This document shows, piece by piece, positions 9,907-18,568 of a stretch of DNA of 64,000 bases. The notes beneath the pieces are model-generated. The model was given only the letters and a program-made list of their open reading frames with translations. It was not told the DNA's origin and searched no databases. This stretch comes from Enterococcus aquimarinus. GTDB lineage: Bacteria > Bacillota > Bacilli > Lactobacillales > Enterococcaceae. The stretch's first letter is position 1, and every line of letters starts with the position of its first letter. Made by a program: the position numbers and the translations under genes. The stretch is from assembly GCF_001885765.1 (NCBI RefSeq), contig NZ_JXKD01000001.1, positions 186,001 through 250,000 on the forward strand, written 5' to 3'.

Positions 9907-11127
9907 ATGGAGCGAAAATTTGCTGAAGGATTAGAAATTAGAGTCTTAGAAGAAAAAGATCTCAATCAATTTAACGAATTATTAAGTTATGTTTTCCAAA
10001 TTACAGAATCCGATATTGAAGAGAGTGGTTATGCTGATAAGAGAGAAATGATCAAATCTAAAAAACCAATTTTATTGTATTCCAAAGTTTTTGGTTGGTT
10101 TGATCAAGATCAGTTGATTTCACAAATTGCCATTTATCCGTGTGAAGTGAATATCCATGGGAAACAATACAAAATGGGCGGCATCACCGGCGTGGGTACC
10201 TATCCGGAATATGCTAGACAAGGATTAATCCTGGAACTGGTGAAAGTGGCTTTAGAGAGTATGCGTGCGGAGAAACAATGGATTTCTTATTTATATCCGT
10301 ATAGTATTCCTTATTATCGGGCTAAAGGATGGGAAATCATGTCGGATAAATTATCATTTAGCATTCGCGATACCCAGTTACCGAAACACGTGAACGTTTC
10401 AGGAACAGTTGAAAGACATGTCGTTGATCATGTAGATGTTATCCACGTTTATCAGCAATTTGCCGAAAAAAATCACGGTGCTTTAAGTCGAACGGATTTC
10501 CACTGGGAAGAATATTGGCGTTATGAAAATGAAGAAGAACGAACTGCAGCTGTTTATTATGATGCATCAGGTGTTGCAAAAGGGGTTCTTTTTTATTGGG
10601 TAGCCGAAGAAGTTTTTCACGTGAAAGAAATGTTTTATTTAAACCAAGAGGCAAGAAATGGGCTATGGAATTTTATTGGGGCTCATTTTTCGATGGTTTA
10701 TCGCATTGAAGGTGATATTTATAAAAACGAACCATTATCTTTCTTACTTGAAGATAGTAAAATTAAAGAAACGATTGAACCGTATTACATGGCTCGAATT
10801 GTCGATGTGGAAGAATTCTTAAAAGTCTTTCCGTTTAAGTCTTTTAAAAGTTCGTTTCATTTTGTTGTCTCTGATCCGTTAGCGGAGTGGAATCGTGGTG
10901 TTTTTGGATTGCGTTGGGATGAAGAAACGAATCAAGTAGAAGTTCTTCGTGAGGCAATTGGTGAAGCGGTACATCTTGATATTCAAACGCTCACTTGTTT
11001 ATTAATGAATTATCGTAGGGCAGCTTATTTGTCACTTGTCGAGAGGATTCAAACGAGTAAAAGTACGTTGCGGATATTAGAAGAGATTATTCCTGATAAC
11101 ACGCCATATTTCAGTGACTACTTTTAA
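9907..11127 (+). CDS. Eis-like GNAT N-acetyltransferase
   Basis: 406 residues. An N-terminal GNAT domain includes GVGTYPEYARQGL (about 98-110), the acetyl-CoA pyrophosphate-binding loop, followed by YPYSIPYYRAKGWE, typical of Eis-family proteins. The remainder fits a second GNAT-like fold plus a C-terminal SCP2-like domain. Eis proteins acetylate amines, including aminoglycosides in mycobacteria, but the substrate of the Firmicute homologues is unknown, so resistance should not be assumed. TATACT (9871-9876) is a likely -10, and the ATG follows GGAG closely. The next gene starts 62 bp downstream and may be cotranscribed. Confidence 0.85.
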   Translation: MERKFAEGLEIRVLEEKDLNQFNELLSYVFQITESDIEESGYADKREMIKSKKPILLYSKVFGWFDQDQLISQIAIYPCEVNIHGKQYKMGGITGVGTYPEYARQGLILELVKVALESMRAEKQWISYLYPYSIPYYRAKGWEIMSDKLSFSIRDTQLPKHVNVSGTVERHVVDHVDVIHVYQQFAEKNHGALSRTDFHWEEYWRYENEEERTAAVYYDASGVAKGVLFYWVAEEVFHVKEMFYLNQEARNGLWNFIGAHFSMVYRIEGDIYKNEPLSFLLEDSKIKETIEPYYMARIVDVEEFLKVFPFKSFKSSFHFVVSDPLAEWNRGVFGLRWDEETNQVEVLREAIGEAVHLDIQTLTCLLMNYRRAAYLSLVERIQTSKSTLRILEEIIPDNTPYFSDYF

Positions 11128-11189
11128 TGAAAGACTTATCTGACGATTAAAAGACCTTTTAAAAAATGGGGACATGAAGGAGAAAAAAG

Positions 11190-11663
11190 ATGAATATTTA
11201 TTTTGCAGCACCGATGTTTGCCGAAAGCGAACGATTGTATAATACCTTTATTGTTGAGGAAATTCGTAAAGCTTATCCACAATTAGCAATCTATCTCCCA
11301 CAAGAAAATTTAGCGATTAATGACAAAACAGCTTATGCTAATAGCGAAATGATCGCTCTGGCAGACACGAATAAAATTCTCGAAAGTCAATTAATGATTG
11401 CTGTTTTAGATGGTTTAGCCATCGATCCAGGTGTGGCTTCTGAAATCGGAGTAGCTTATGCGAAAAGGATTCCGATTATTGGGTTATATACGGATTCTCG
11501 TCAACAAGGAGGAACACATCCTAAAAAAATTGCGGCTTTAAATGAAATTGCTGAAAATCAATTCCATTATTTAAATCTTTATACAACCGGTCTCATCAAG
11601 TTAAATGGTGAAATTGTTTCTGACAAAGAGGCGTTGTTACAGGCCTTAGAACAAAAAATATAA
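11190..11663 (+). CDS. Nucleoside 2-deoxyribosyltransferase
   Basis: 157 residues, the normal length. The start MNIYFAAPMFAESERLYN carries the substrate-loop pattern of the family; later ALADTNKILES and AVLDGLAIDPGVASEIGVAYA contain the catalytic-Glu region (SEIGVAYA). The enzyme swaps the base on deoxyribonucleosides, a purine/pyrimidine salvage step in the cytoplasm typical of lactobacilli and enterococci. A GGAG site lies 7-8 bases before the ATG. It ends at a strong shared terminator. Confidence 0.93.
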   Translation: MNIYFAAPMFAESERLYNTFIVEEIRKAYPQLAIYLPQENLAINDKTAYANSEMIALADTNKILESQLMIAVLDGLAIDPGVASEIGVAYAKRIPIIGLYTDSRQQGGTHPKKIAALNEIAENQFHYLNLYTTGLIKLNGEIVSDKEALLQALEQKI

Positions 11664-11667
11664 AAAA

Positions 11668-11710
11668 GAAAAGACTCGATGCTTATTGATAAAAAGCATC
11701 GAGTCTTTTT
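11668..11710. terminator. Bidirectional terminator shared by convergent genes
   Basis: The stem AAAGACTCGATGCTT/AAGCATCGAGTCTTT has A-rich and T-rich flanks. It ends the deoxyribosyltransferase gene on the plus strand. On the minus strand it overlaps the last codons and stop of the Mga-like gene (stop at 11683-11685). Confidence 0.85.
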
Positions 11711-13101
11711 TCGATGATCGTCAAGTCATTCGCGGAAAAAGTCGGTTCTACTAAAATGATTTTTTCTTTTTTAAAAAAATGAGTATCATGATACGTTGTG
11801 ATAATAAAATCAGCGTTTTCTTGGTTTTGTGTAAAAGTTATTCGGTATTTTTTAGATAAGGTACTTGCGGTTTTAAAAGTCATCCATTTTTCGAGTTTGG
11901 GCATTAGATACGTATCAATAAACAGGCTGACTTGGGGCAAATAATGATTCCATGGTACAAAAGTTTCACAAATAAATAAGGCATTCACTTGAGCGTGTAG
12001 TAGATTAAACAAAGGATGGCACTGGGTGTATCCTTGCCAAAAAGTTGAAAACACTTGAAAATAGCGAGGATAAGACACTTCTAATGTCTTTAAAATACTT
12101 AAGGTATACGTATTGGAAAAAGTGTCATTCACTTTTAAAAGATTCAAGGTTACATACTCACGGAGTAATTCATAGTGGAGAAGATCCTCTTGTTCTTTTT
12201 GTAAAGGAGAAAAATAGGTCTGAAAAAGAATTCTCCAGTTCAAGTACAGCGCATTTGTCCGAAAAGAACGTTTAAAAGACTCTTCGATTGAAAATGGAGC
12301 AGGTGAAAAAGGAATACTGTGAATACTCAATAGCAAAAATATCCAGTCATTTTCCTCCCAATGTAATAGAAAATAAGGTTTTTTAGGAAACTGAATCGCT
12401 TGAAGTAGGACTTTTTCTTCTTTTTGAAAAAGAATTTTCCGGGAACGTTTGATTGCTTGTTCATTCACAAATGAAATGATAGCAATGGTTTCTAAATAAT
12501 GGTAACTAACGGGAAGCTGTAGATAATCCATGATTTTTTTTGCTTGTTTTAAATAAAAAATTGAATTATCGATCCATGCAATCGTCGAAATTTGTCGATG
12601 CGCTAATGACACCATCGCAATTAGCAGCGAACGTCTTCTTTTTTCACTACCAAATAACTTTATTTGATTTGAAACGGTAATGTGTAGGTCATAGTCATTA
12701 ATAAAACCGTTGATTACCGCGATTTTCCGGCGCATGTGAGAGTGGCTAATCGCGAATTGCTCACATAACTCTTCAGTATTGAGTACATTCTCATAAATAA
12801 ATTTTTGACTAATTTGATAGGGAAGCTCTTTAGTAATAAGACGCTCTATTATTTTTTGGAGAGTGGTTGTTTCACGGATTAGTTCAATTCCGTTTCGACG
12901 ATCAATAATTAGTTGTACTTCTTCTTGTAGGTAACAATTCTTAATTTCTTGTTGCAATTCATGACATTTTTTTTGAAGTGTTGAAAGACTGATTTGTGGG
13001 AAGGCAACAAGTATTTCATGAAAATAAAGTGCCCCCGTATGGTTATCTAGTAATTCTAATAAATCAATTTTTAGCCAGACATCTTTTGTCATTCGAAGCA
13101 A
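11683..13101 (-). CDS. Mga/AtxA-family transcriptional regulator (first copy)
   Basis: 472 residues. N-terminal winged-helix region (about 5-60), then a second Mga helix-turn-helix (about 110-160, with EQFAISHSHMRRKIAVIN). A PRD-like middle follows, then a C-terminal EIIB-like end (ENADFIITTYHD). This is the domain order of Mga, EbpR and AtxA, which activate virulence or surface genes and can be tuned by PTS phosphorylation. I chose TTG 13101 because AAAGGTGG lies about 10 bases upstream; ATG at 13092 is the alternative (463... residues shorter by three). Relatedness to the regulator at 18569-20059 is obvious (RRKI..IN, IKL.GSE, ADFIITT/ADLIITT). Its target is unknown; the divergent side holds no surface gene. 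Confidence 0.85.
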   Translation of the reverse strand: MLRMTKDVWLKIDLLELLDNHTGALYFHEILVAFPQISLSTLQKKCHELQQEIKNCYLQEEVQLIIDRRNGIELIRETTTLQKIIERLITKELPYQISQKFIYENVLNTEELCEQFAISHSHMRRKIAVINGFINDYDLHITVSNQIKLFGSEKRRRSLLIAMVSLAHRQISTIAWIDNSIFYLKQAKKIMDYLQLPVSYHYLETIAIISFVNEQAIKRSRKILFQKEEKVLLQAIQFPKKPYFLLHWEENDWIFLLLSIHSIPFSPAPFSIEESFKRSFRTNALYLNWRILFQTYFSPLQKEQEDLLHYELLREYVTLNLLKVNDTFSNTYTLSILKTLEVSYPRYFQVFSTFWQGYTQCHPLFNLLHAQVNALFICETFVPWNHYLPQVSLFIDTYLMPKLEKWMTFKTASTLSKKYRITFTQNQENADFIITTYHDTHFFKKEKIILVEPTFSANDLTIIEKRLDAFYQ

Positions 13102-13300
13102 AACGATATAACCACCTTTATAGTTAAAATTAATAGCATATGATGCGATTCACTTAAAGTATCGGCTACTCGAGTAATAGTTTAAGTAACTGATTGTATT
13201 TAGAAGTCTTGATTACTTGTTAAAATAAAAAAGTTATTTTATAGACTTTTAAACCATTTTCTTAAGAAGATTAAGGATAGAAGAATAAGGCTAATAAAAA

Positions 13301-13340
13301 AAGTATTGATAACAGAAAGTGATATCTGTTATCAATACTT
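13301..13340 (-). terminator. Terminator of the small acidic gene
   Basis: A 16-bp perfect inverted repeat (13301-13316 with 13325-13340) is followed on the minus strand by a seven-T run. The rest of 13102-13300 is AT-rich intergenic DNA that should hold the Mga-like gene's promoter; no clear operator was seen. Confidence 0.8.
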
Positions 13341-13381
13341 AAAAATGGCATTGGTAATATGACTAGGCGGATAAAAAAAGA

Positions 13382-13627
13382 TTACCGCGGGGGTTGATTA
13401 TTAAATTTTGCTTGTTGTTGTGTCGCAGTTAATTCAATGATTGCTTCCTCATCAAGAAAGACTTTTTTCTTAGGGTGTTCAGGATTCACTTCCGCATCTT
13501 CTAAGTCGACATCAGGTGATTCATCTAAATTTAGTTCTTTTTCCATCTTATCTAATTTTGCAAAAGGACGTTCTTCTCTTGTTTCTTCCGCCAATTTATT
13601 TAAGCGTTCTGTAGAATCAGGCATCAT
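13382..13627 (-). CDS. Small acidic hypothetical protein
   Basis: 81 residues, hydrophilic and strongly acidic in the middle (ELNLDESPDVDLEDAEVNPE), ending KFNNQPPR. No signal peptide, membrane segment or known motif is visible. The frame extends upstream, but AGGAGG five bases before ATG 13627 (a second ATG follows directly at 13624) fixes the start here. It is divergent from the ECF S-component gene and followed by its own terminator. I do not recognise the family. Confidence 0.65.
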   Translation of the reverse strand: MMPDSTERLNKLAEETREERPFAKLDKMEKELNLDESPDVDLEDAEVNPEHPKKKVFLDEEAIIELTATQQQAKFNNQPPR

Positions 13628-13777
13628 TATTTCCTCCTTCAAAATAAATTCATGGTACACTTGTATTCTATCAAGAAAATGGTAATTACACAAAGAAAGA
13701 GCTTTCATAATCGTTGTCTTTTTTCTTACTTTCTTCTTTTGATAAGATGTGCTATCTTTTTTAGAAGGAGGAGGATT

Positions 13778-14314
13778 ATGAGAGGAAATACGATCAGACC
13801 CTTTACGACGCAAGAGATTGCTTTTTTATCATTGCTGACAGCTGCTTGTGTGGTGGGGCGCTTAATGTTTCAATTTATTCCGAATGTACAACCGATGACG
13901 GCGCTACTGATTATGATTGCCTTGCATTTTGGCTTTTCACGAGGTGTGATCGTCACTGTACTTTCGCTTTTGATTACGAATTTTTATTTAGGGATGGGAA
14001 TCTGGACTTTTTCGCAAATTATAGGTTTTTCCCTGATTCTTTTATTCGCTTGTTTGTTAAATTCCGTTCCCTTTTTCAATCGTTTTATTTGGATTCAGGC
14101 GATTTATAGTTTGCTGGCAGGTTATCTCTACGGCTTCGTTTTAGCGGTGATTGATACGCAAATTTACGGGTTGACTAATTTTTGGGCGTATTACCTTGCA
14201 GGTCTTTCATTTGATACGTTGCACGGATTAGGGAATTTTGGTTTTTATATTCTGCTAGCACCGGTCTTTCAACGTCTCATGAATAACAAAAATAACCAAA
14301 AGAAGAGGCTATGA
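13778..14314 (+). CDS. ECF transporter S component (substrate-binding membrane subunit)
   Basis: 178 residues with five or six membrane helices. The N-terminal TTQEIAFLSLLTAACVVGRL and the following FIPNVQP / FSRGVIVTVLSLLITNFYLGMG pattern are typical of S components of energy-coupling factor vitamin importers. The longer upstream frame is rejected because GGAGGAGG sits 5 bases before ATG 13778. The shared EcfA/A'/T module is not nearby, as usual for group II ECF systems. The substrate is uncertain; similar proteins are annotated for cobalamin or other vitamins, and no riboswitch is seen upstream to settle it. Confidence 0.8.
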   Translation: MRGNTIRPFTTQEIAFLSLLTAACVVGRLMFQFIPNVQPMTALLIMIALHFGFSRGVIVTVLSLLITNFYLGMGIWTFSQIIGFSLILLFACLLNSVPFFNRFIWIQAIYSLLAGYLYGFVLAVIDTQIYGLTNFWAYYLAGLSFDTLHGLGNFGFYILLAPVFQRLMNNKNNQKKRL

Positions 14315-14332
14315 CAACAGTCATAGCCTCTC
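14304..14332 (+). terminator. Hairpin after the ECF S-component gene
   Basis: The stem AGAGGCTATGA/TCATAGCCTCT is short-looped and starts in the last codons of the gene. The following sequence is only weakly T-rich, so termination is likely but inefficient. Confidence 0.55.
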
Positions 14333-14445
14333 TTAGTGCTACCCACGAGTAATCAAGATTTGTGCTTTTAGAGAAATTCGTAGTACTATTTGTTTGGATT
14401 TCGTATTCGTTTCTTAGAAGAAAAAAACTTTTGATGTACCTTTAT

Positions 14446-15603
14446 TTATTTCCGTCGTGGATTTTTAAAGGTCTCAAATGCTTCAGTAATTTCGAGCAAG
14501 ACTTCTGGATCGGTTTCTTTGACTTGTAATTGTTCGAATAATCCAATCGTTTCTTTTGGATCGCGTTTGGTCAGTTCAGTGATTGCCCAAACGGCTGTCC
14601 CACGAATGACTGGCCGTGGATCGTCTAGACAGTTAATGATGGCTGGTAGTGATTCCCGACCGCCCAAATTGGCTAAGGCAATCAGCGCATTTCTTTGGAG
14701 TGGTTTTTTACCACGCCACGATCCGGCAAGTCGTCCAAATTGCGCTTTAAATTCTCGATTAGAAAGCGTTAAAATCGGTTCAAGCTTTGGAAAAACTTCG
14801 TCGACGATAGGTTCCATTTCTGGATGAAAGTGAGAATCAATTCCTTGATTATAGGGACAAACAAGCTGACAAATATCACATCCGTAGAGCACATTTCGTG
14901 TTTTTTTACGAAACTCACGCGGCATCATTCCTTTGGTCTGCGTTTGATAAGACAGACATAGCTTGGCGTTCATTCGACCATCCCCTAAGAGGGCTTTCGT
15001 TGGACAAGCGGTAATACAACGCGTGCAATCACCACAGCCATTTGGGACCGGTTCGTCAGGTTCAAATTGAATATTGGTCGTAATTTCACCGAGGTAAACG
15101 AAAGAGCCAAATTCTTTGGTAATCAATAAACCATTCAGTCCAATGAAGCCTAACCCTGCGCGTTGGGCGACAGCCACATCGACATATTCTCCAGTATCGA
15201 CTTGCGGTGAAAAACGCCATTTGTTTTTTTCTTCTTCGGAACTTGCTTCACTTTCGATATAAGCAACCAACTTTTTGAGTCGATCTTGCAAAATCGAGTG
15301 ATAGTCTTCCCCCCATGAAGCTCGGGCAAATTGACCACGCTTCACATCGCGCGGGACTTCCCCGTGGAATTTATTCGGATACGCTAAGGCAATCGAGATA
15401 ATGCTTTTGGGTTGTTCAAACGTTAACTCGGGATACAGACGCTCGTCAATATTTTGATGTTCGAATCCCGAAGTAAAGCCTTTTTCTTTTTGTTCCATTA
15501 AGGACTCTTTTAAATGATCAAAGGGTTCAGCCGTCGCAAAGCCAATTTTATCAATTCCTAATTCTTTGCTTTTTTGAATAATTTTTTCTTTTAAGCTTAA
15601 CAA
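14446..15603 (-). CDS. queG: Epoxyqueuosine reductase QueG
   Basis: 385 residues. The enzyme reduces epoxyqueuosine in tRNA to queuosine using cobalamin and two [4Fe-4S] clusters. Visible: N-terminal [11 protein letters not shown], the GYVD-like [18 protein letters not shown] active-site region, the ferredoxin Cys set [16 protein letters not shown] plus CLSYQTQ and [11 protein letters not shown], and C-terminal HEAT-like repeats ([24 protein letters not shown]) for tRNA binding. The longer upstream frame lacks a site; TTG 15603 is preceded by GGAGG at eight bases. It is divergent from the M28 peptidase gene, with 115 bp between the starts. Other queuosine genes are not in the window. Confidence 0.93.
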   Translation of the reverse strand: MLSLKEKIIQKSKELGIDKIGFATAEPFDHLKESLMEQKEKGFTSGFEHQNIDERLYPELTFEQPKSIISIALAYPNKFHGEVPRDVKRGQFARASWGEDYHSILQDRLKKLVAYIESEASSEEEKNKWRFSPQVDTGEYVDVAVAQRAGLGFIGLNGLLITKEFGSFVYLGEITTNIQFEPDEPVPNGCGDCTRCITACPTKALLGDGRMNAKLCLSYQTQTKGMMPREFRKKTRNVLYGCDICQLVCPYNQGIDSHFHPEMEPIVDEVFPKLEPILTLSNREFKAQFGRLAGSWRGKKPLQRNALIALANLGGRESLPAIINCLDDPRPVIRGTAVWAITELTKRDPKETIGLFEQLQVKETDPEVLLEITEAFETFKNPRRK

Positions 15604-15655
15604 GTCAAGCACCTCCAAAGCGATTCTTTTTTCTACTATAGCATATTTTTTTGGT

Positions 15656-15684
15656 TTGTTTCTAGTCCACAAGAAAGGTATACT
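15656..15684 (+). promoter_or_regulatory. Promoter of the M28 peptidase gene
   Basis: TTGTTT (15656-15661), a 17-bp spacer and TATACT (15679-15684) lie 35 bp upstream of the TTG start. The same intergenic space must hold the divergent queG promoter (TATGCT/TATAGT-like -10 on the minus strand near 15640). Confidence 0.6.
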
Positions 15685-15718
15685 AAAATGTAAGAATAGA
15701 AGTAGGGAGTGTCAAGTA

Positions 15719-16948
15719 TTGGAAAATTTAGCACTTTTAGAAAAATTATCTTTTGAACGGATTGCCGGTTCAAAGGAAGAGTACCGTGCGGCGATGATTA
15801 TCAAAGAGGAAATTGAGAAAATGGGTTTGAATGCGACGCTCGAGCCGTTTGAAATTGAATTTCCTGAAGAAGTCACGGCTACTTTTGAAATCACCGCACC
15901 TCAAAATCAAAGCTTTGAAGTCACGGGTGTTGGAATGGCAGGTGTCACAAAAGGCTTAGAAGCGCCTTTTTATTACGGGCAAGATTTAGATGAGATTAGT
16001 TTAAGTCAAATGAAAGGCAAAATCGTTTTATTTAATGGGGCGTTGCGCTATGACTCGTATAAAAAAATTATTCAAGCCGGTGCGGTAGGTTTTATTACCT
16101 TTAACGGAAGTGTTTATGATACAGAAATCGAAGTAGAAGATCGTTACTTACGGCCGAAGTTGCAAGAATTAGGGAAAATACCTGGTGTCACGATGAGTAT
16201 TCATGATGCTCAGACACTTGTCAGATTGAATCCTACGACAGTAAGACTAACGGTTAACGCAAAAGAAAGTACGCGCACTTCACACAATCTTGTCGTCACA
16301 TTACCGGGTGATATCGAGGATGAAATCATTTGTTTTTCTGGACACTACGATTCCGTTCGCCATTCTAAAGGCGTCTATGATAACGCGACAGGTGCACTCG
16401 CTGTGTTAGATTTCTTAAAATACTTTAGTCAAAAGAAACCGAAAAGAACGTTGAAATTTCTTTGGTTAGGTACGGAAGAACGTGGATTGATTGGTGCAAC
16501 ACAGTACGTGAAAGCACATCAAGAGACAATCGATCAGTATAAATTAAATATTAATTTAGATATGCTTGGTGTCGTGTTAGGAAAGGATATTGCTTGTGTG
16601 ACGGGTGAAGAAGCCATTACTCACTATATTGATTTTGTTGCAAAAGAGTTAAATTTCGCCATTAAAACATCAACAGGGGTTTATCCAAGTGACTCGACGC
16701 CTTTTGCCGACGGTGGAGTACCTGCCATTACGTTTGCGCGAGGGGCTGTTGTAGGAGGTGCCCAAATCCATTCTAAGAAAGACGTGATTGATTTTATTAG
16801 TGTCGAAAGCTTTAATCAGACCGTTGAATTTATCCAAGCGTTTGCTAGTCGTGTGATTGAAGCGGAAGTTTGTCCGATTCCTTCCACGATGCCAAAGAAA
16901 ATGCTTGAAGAATTAGATGACTACTTACTGCGGAAAATCGCAGAATAA
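15719..16948 (+). CDS. M28-family zinc aminopeptidase with PA domain
   Basis: 409 residues, no signal peptide. Metal-ligand motifs of M28: SGHYDSVRHSKGVYDNATG (His and Asp), LGTEERGLIGA (catalytic Glu pair), NLDMLG, and near the end QIHSKKD (last His). A PA-like insert (about 95-180, KIVLFNGALRYDSYKKI..AGAVGFI) sits before the catalytic core. It should release N-terminal residues from peptides in the cytoplasm. TTG 15719 is the likely start, with GGGAG nine bases upstream; no ATG is near. The threonine synthase gene follows after 73 bp. Confidence 0.88.
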   Translation: MENLALLEKLSFERIAGSKEEYRAAMIIKEEIEKMGLNATLEPFEIEFPEEVTATFEITAPQNQSFEVTGVGMAGVTKGLEAPFYYGQDLDEISLSQMKGKIVLFNGALRYDSYKKIIQAGAVGFITFNGSVYDTEIEVEDRYLRPKLQELGKIPGVTMSIHDAQTLVRLNPTTVRLTVNAKESTRTSHNLVVTLPGDIEDEIICFSGHYDSVRHSKGVYDNATGALAVLDFLKYFSQKKPKRTLKFLWLGTEERGLIGATQYVKAHQETIDQYKLNINLDMLGVVLGKDIACVTGEEAITHYIDFVAKELNFAIKTSTGVYPSDSTPFADGGVPAITFARGAVVGGAQIHSKKDVIDFISVESFNQTVEFIQAFASRVIEAEVCPIPSTMPKKMLEELDDYLLRKIAE

Positions 16949-17021
16949 AAAAATGACTAGTTCTTTAGAATGAAAAATGATAGAATAATGAAATTAATAA
17001 GAAAAATTCTAAGGAGTTGAA

Positions 17022-18512
17022 ATGATGCCTCTATTATATCAAAGTACACGAGATGAAAAAAATATTGTGACGGCTTCAGAAGCGATTTTACAAGGACTCG
17101 CTACAGACGGAGGTCTCTATGTCCCGACGCAATTTCCAGATTTACATTTGGACTTTGCGAAACTGGCTACCCAAACGTATCAAGAAGTAGCAGAATTCAT
17201 TTTACAAGCATTTCTAACGGACTTTACCGCCGAAGAAATTAAAGCCTGTGTTGCAGGTGCTTACGATGAGAAATTTGACAATCCGGTCATTGCTCCGCTT
17301 GAAAAAAAGGGCGATAGTTACTATTTGGAACTATTTCATGGTCCAACATTTGCCTTCAAAGATTTAGCGTTATCTATTTTGCCGTATTTAACGACAACGG
17401 CTGCTAAAAAAAATCAAGTAGAAAAAGAAATCGTGATTTTAACAGCGACGTCTGGCGATACAGGGAAAGCCGCGATGGCTGGCTTTGCCGATGTTCCTGG
17501 CACACGAATCATTGTGTTTTATCCTGAAAAAGGCGTTAGTAAAATTCAAGAGACACAAATGGTTACCCAAAAAGGGGCCAATACCCATGTGATTGCGGTA
17601 AAAGGTAATTTTGACGATGCTCAAAGCGCCGTAAAAGTAATGTTTAATGATGCGGAATTAAAAGAAAAATTAGCTAAAAATAATCAACAATTTTCTTCTG
17701 CGAATTCAATGAATATTGGACGTTTACTGCCCCAAGTTGTTTATTATGTTTATACGTATGCTCAACTAGTGAAGGGCAACGAGATTACCATTGGTGAACC
17801 AATCAACGTTTCCGTACCAACAGGGAATTTTGGGAATATTTTAGCTGCTTATTACACTAAGAAAATTGGTGTGCCGATTAATCAATTGATTTGTGCTTCA
17901 AACACGAATAATGTCTTAACGGATTTCTTTGCAACAGGCGAGTACAATCGCAAACGTCCTTTCTACTTAACCACATCGCCATCGATGGACATTTTAGTTT
18001 CAAGTAACTTGGAACGTCTGATTTACCATTTGAGTGGTGCCGATGCGAAACAAACGAAAGAATGGATGGACGCACTTCTTGTCGATGGTCAGTACCAAAT
18101 TTCATCCACAATGTTAGCGGAATTAGCTGAATTTTACGGCGCATTCGCAACAGAGAAGGAAGTCGAAGAAACGATTACTTCCGTCTTTAAAGAAGAGGCG
18201 TATGCGATTGACCCTCATACTGCAGTCGCTAAAAGTGTCGCTACAAAGTATCAAGAAGAGCAAGGAAGTCCATTAAAAATGGTGGTGATTTCAACAGCTA
18301 GTCCGTATAAATTCCCACGAACCGTTGTCGAAGCGATTACTGGACGCGTTTCAGAGGCGGATGATTTTACTTTAGTCCATCAACTAGAAGCATTAACAGG
18401 AATTGCGTTACCGCAAGCTGTCAAAGAACTAACGGATTTGCCAATTTTACATACGCAAGTCGTTGAAGTCACAGAAATGCAACAAGCGGTTGAAAGTATC
18501 TTACATCTCTAA
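17022..18512 (+). CDS. thrC: Threonine synthase
   Basis: 496 residues, the long-type ThrC. It converts O-phosphohomoserine to threonine with PLP, the last step of threonine synthesis. GPTFAFKDLALS contains the PLP lysine (K113), LTATSGDTGKAA is the cofactor phosphate loop, and SANSMNIGRLLPQVVYY is the substrate region. AAGGAG precedes two adjacent ATG codons (17022 and 17025). hom and thrB are not adjacent, unlike in many relatives. A strong terminator follows. Confidence 0.95.
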   Translation: MMPLLYQSTRDEKNIVTASEAILQGLATDGGLYVPTQFPDLHLDFAKLATQTYQEVAEFILQAFLTDFTAEEIKACVAGAYDEKFDNPVIAPLEKKGDSYYLELFHGPTFAFKDLALSILPYLTTTAAKKNQVEKEIVILTATSGDTGKAAMAGFADVPGTRIIVFYPEKGVSKIQETQMVTQKGANTHVIAVKGNFDDAQSAVKVMFNDAELKEKLAKNNQQFSSANSMNIGRLLPQVVYYVYTYAQLVKGNEITIGEPINVSVPTGNFGNILAAYYTKKIGVPINQLICASNTNNVLTDFFATGEYNRKRPFYLTTSPSMDILVSSNLERLIYHLSGADAKQTKEWMDALLVDGQYQISSTMLAELAEFYGAFATEKEVEETITSVFKEEAYAIDPHTAVAKSVATKYQEEQGSPLKMVVISTASPYKFPRTVVEAITGRVSEADDFTLVHQLEALTGIALPQAVKELTDLPILHTQVVEVTEMQQAVESILHL

Positions 18513-18522
18513 ATTTTAGTCA

Positions 18523-18562
18523 AAAAGATTCAAGCGAGAACACTCGCTTGAATCTTTTTTTA
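18523..18562. terminator. Bidirectional terminator between thrC and the pilus regulator gene
   Basis: A 17-bp perfect stem (18523-18539 with 18544-18560) with an ACAA-like 4-nt loop and T run on the plus strand and A-rich mirror. It serves both convergent genes. Confidence 0.9.
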
Positions 18563-18568
18563 TTGAAA

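Noticed and set aside
9907-11127. Aminoglycoside resistance gene
   Set aside because: Eis-like fold alone does not show drug acetylation, and homologues of this type are common core genes in Firmicutes.
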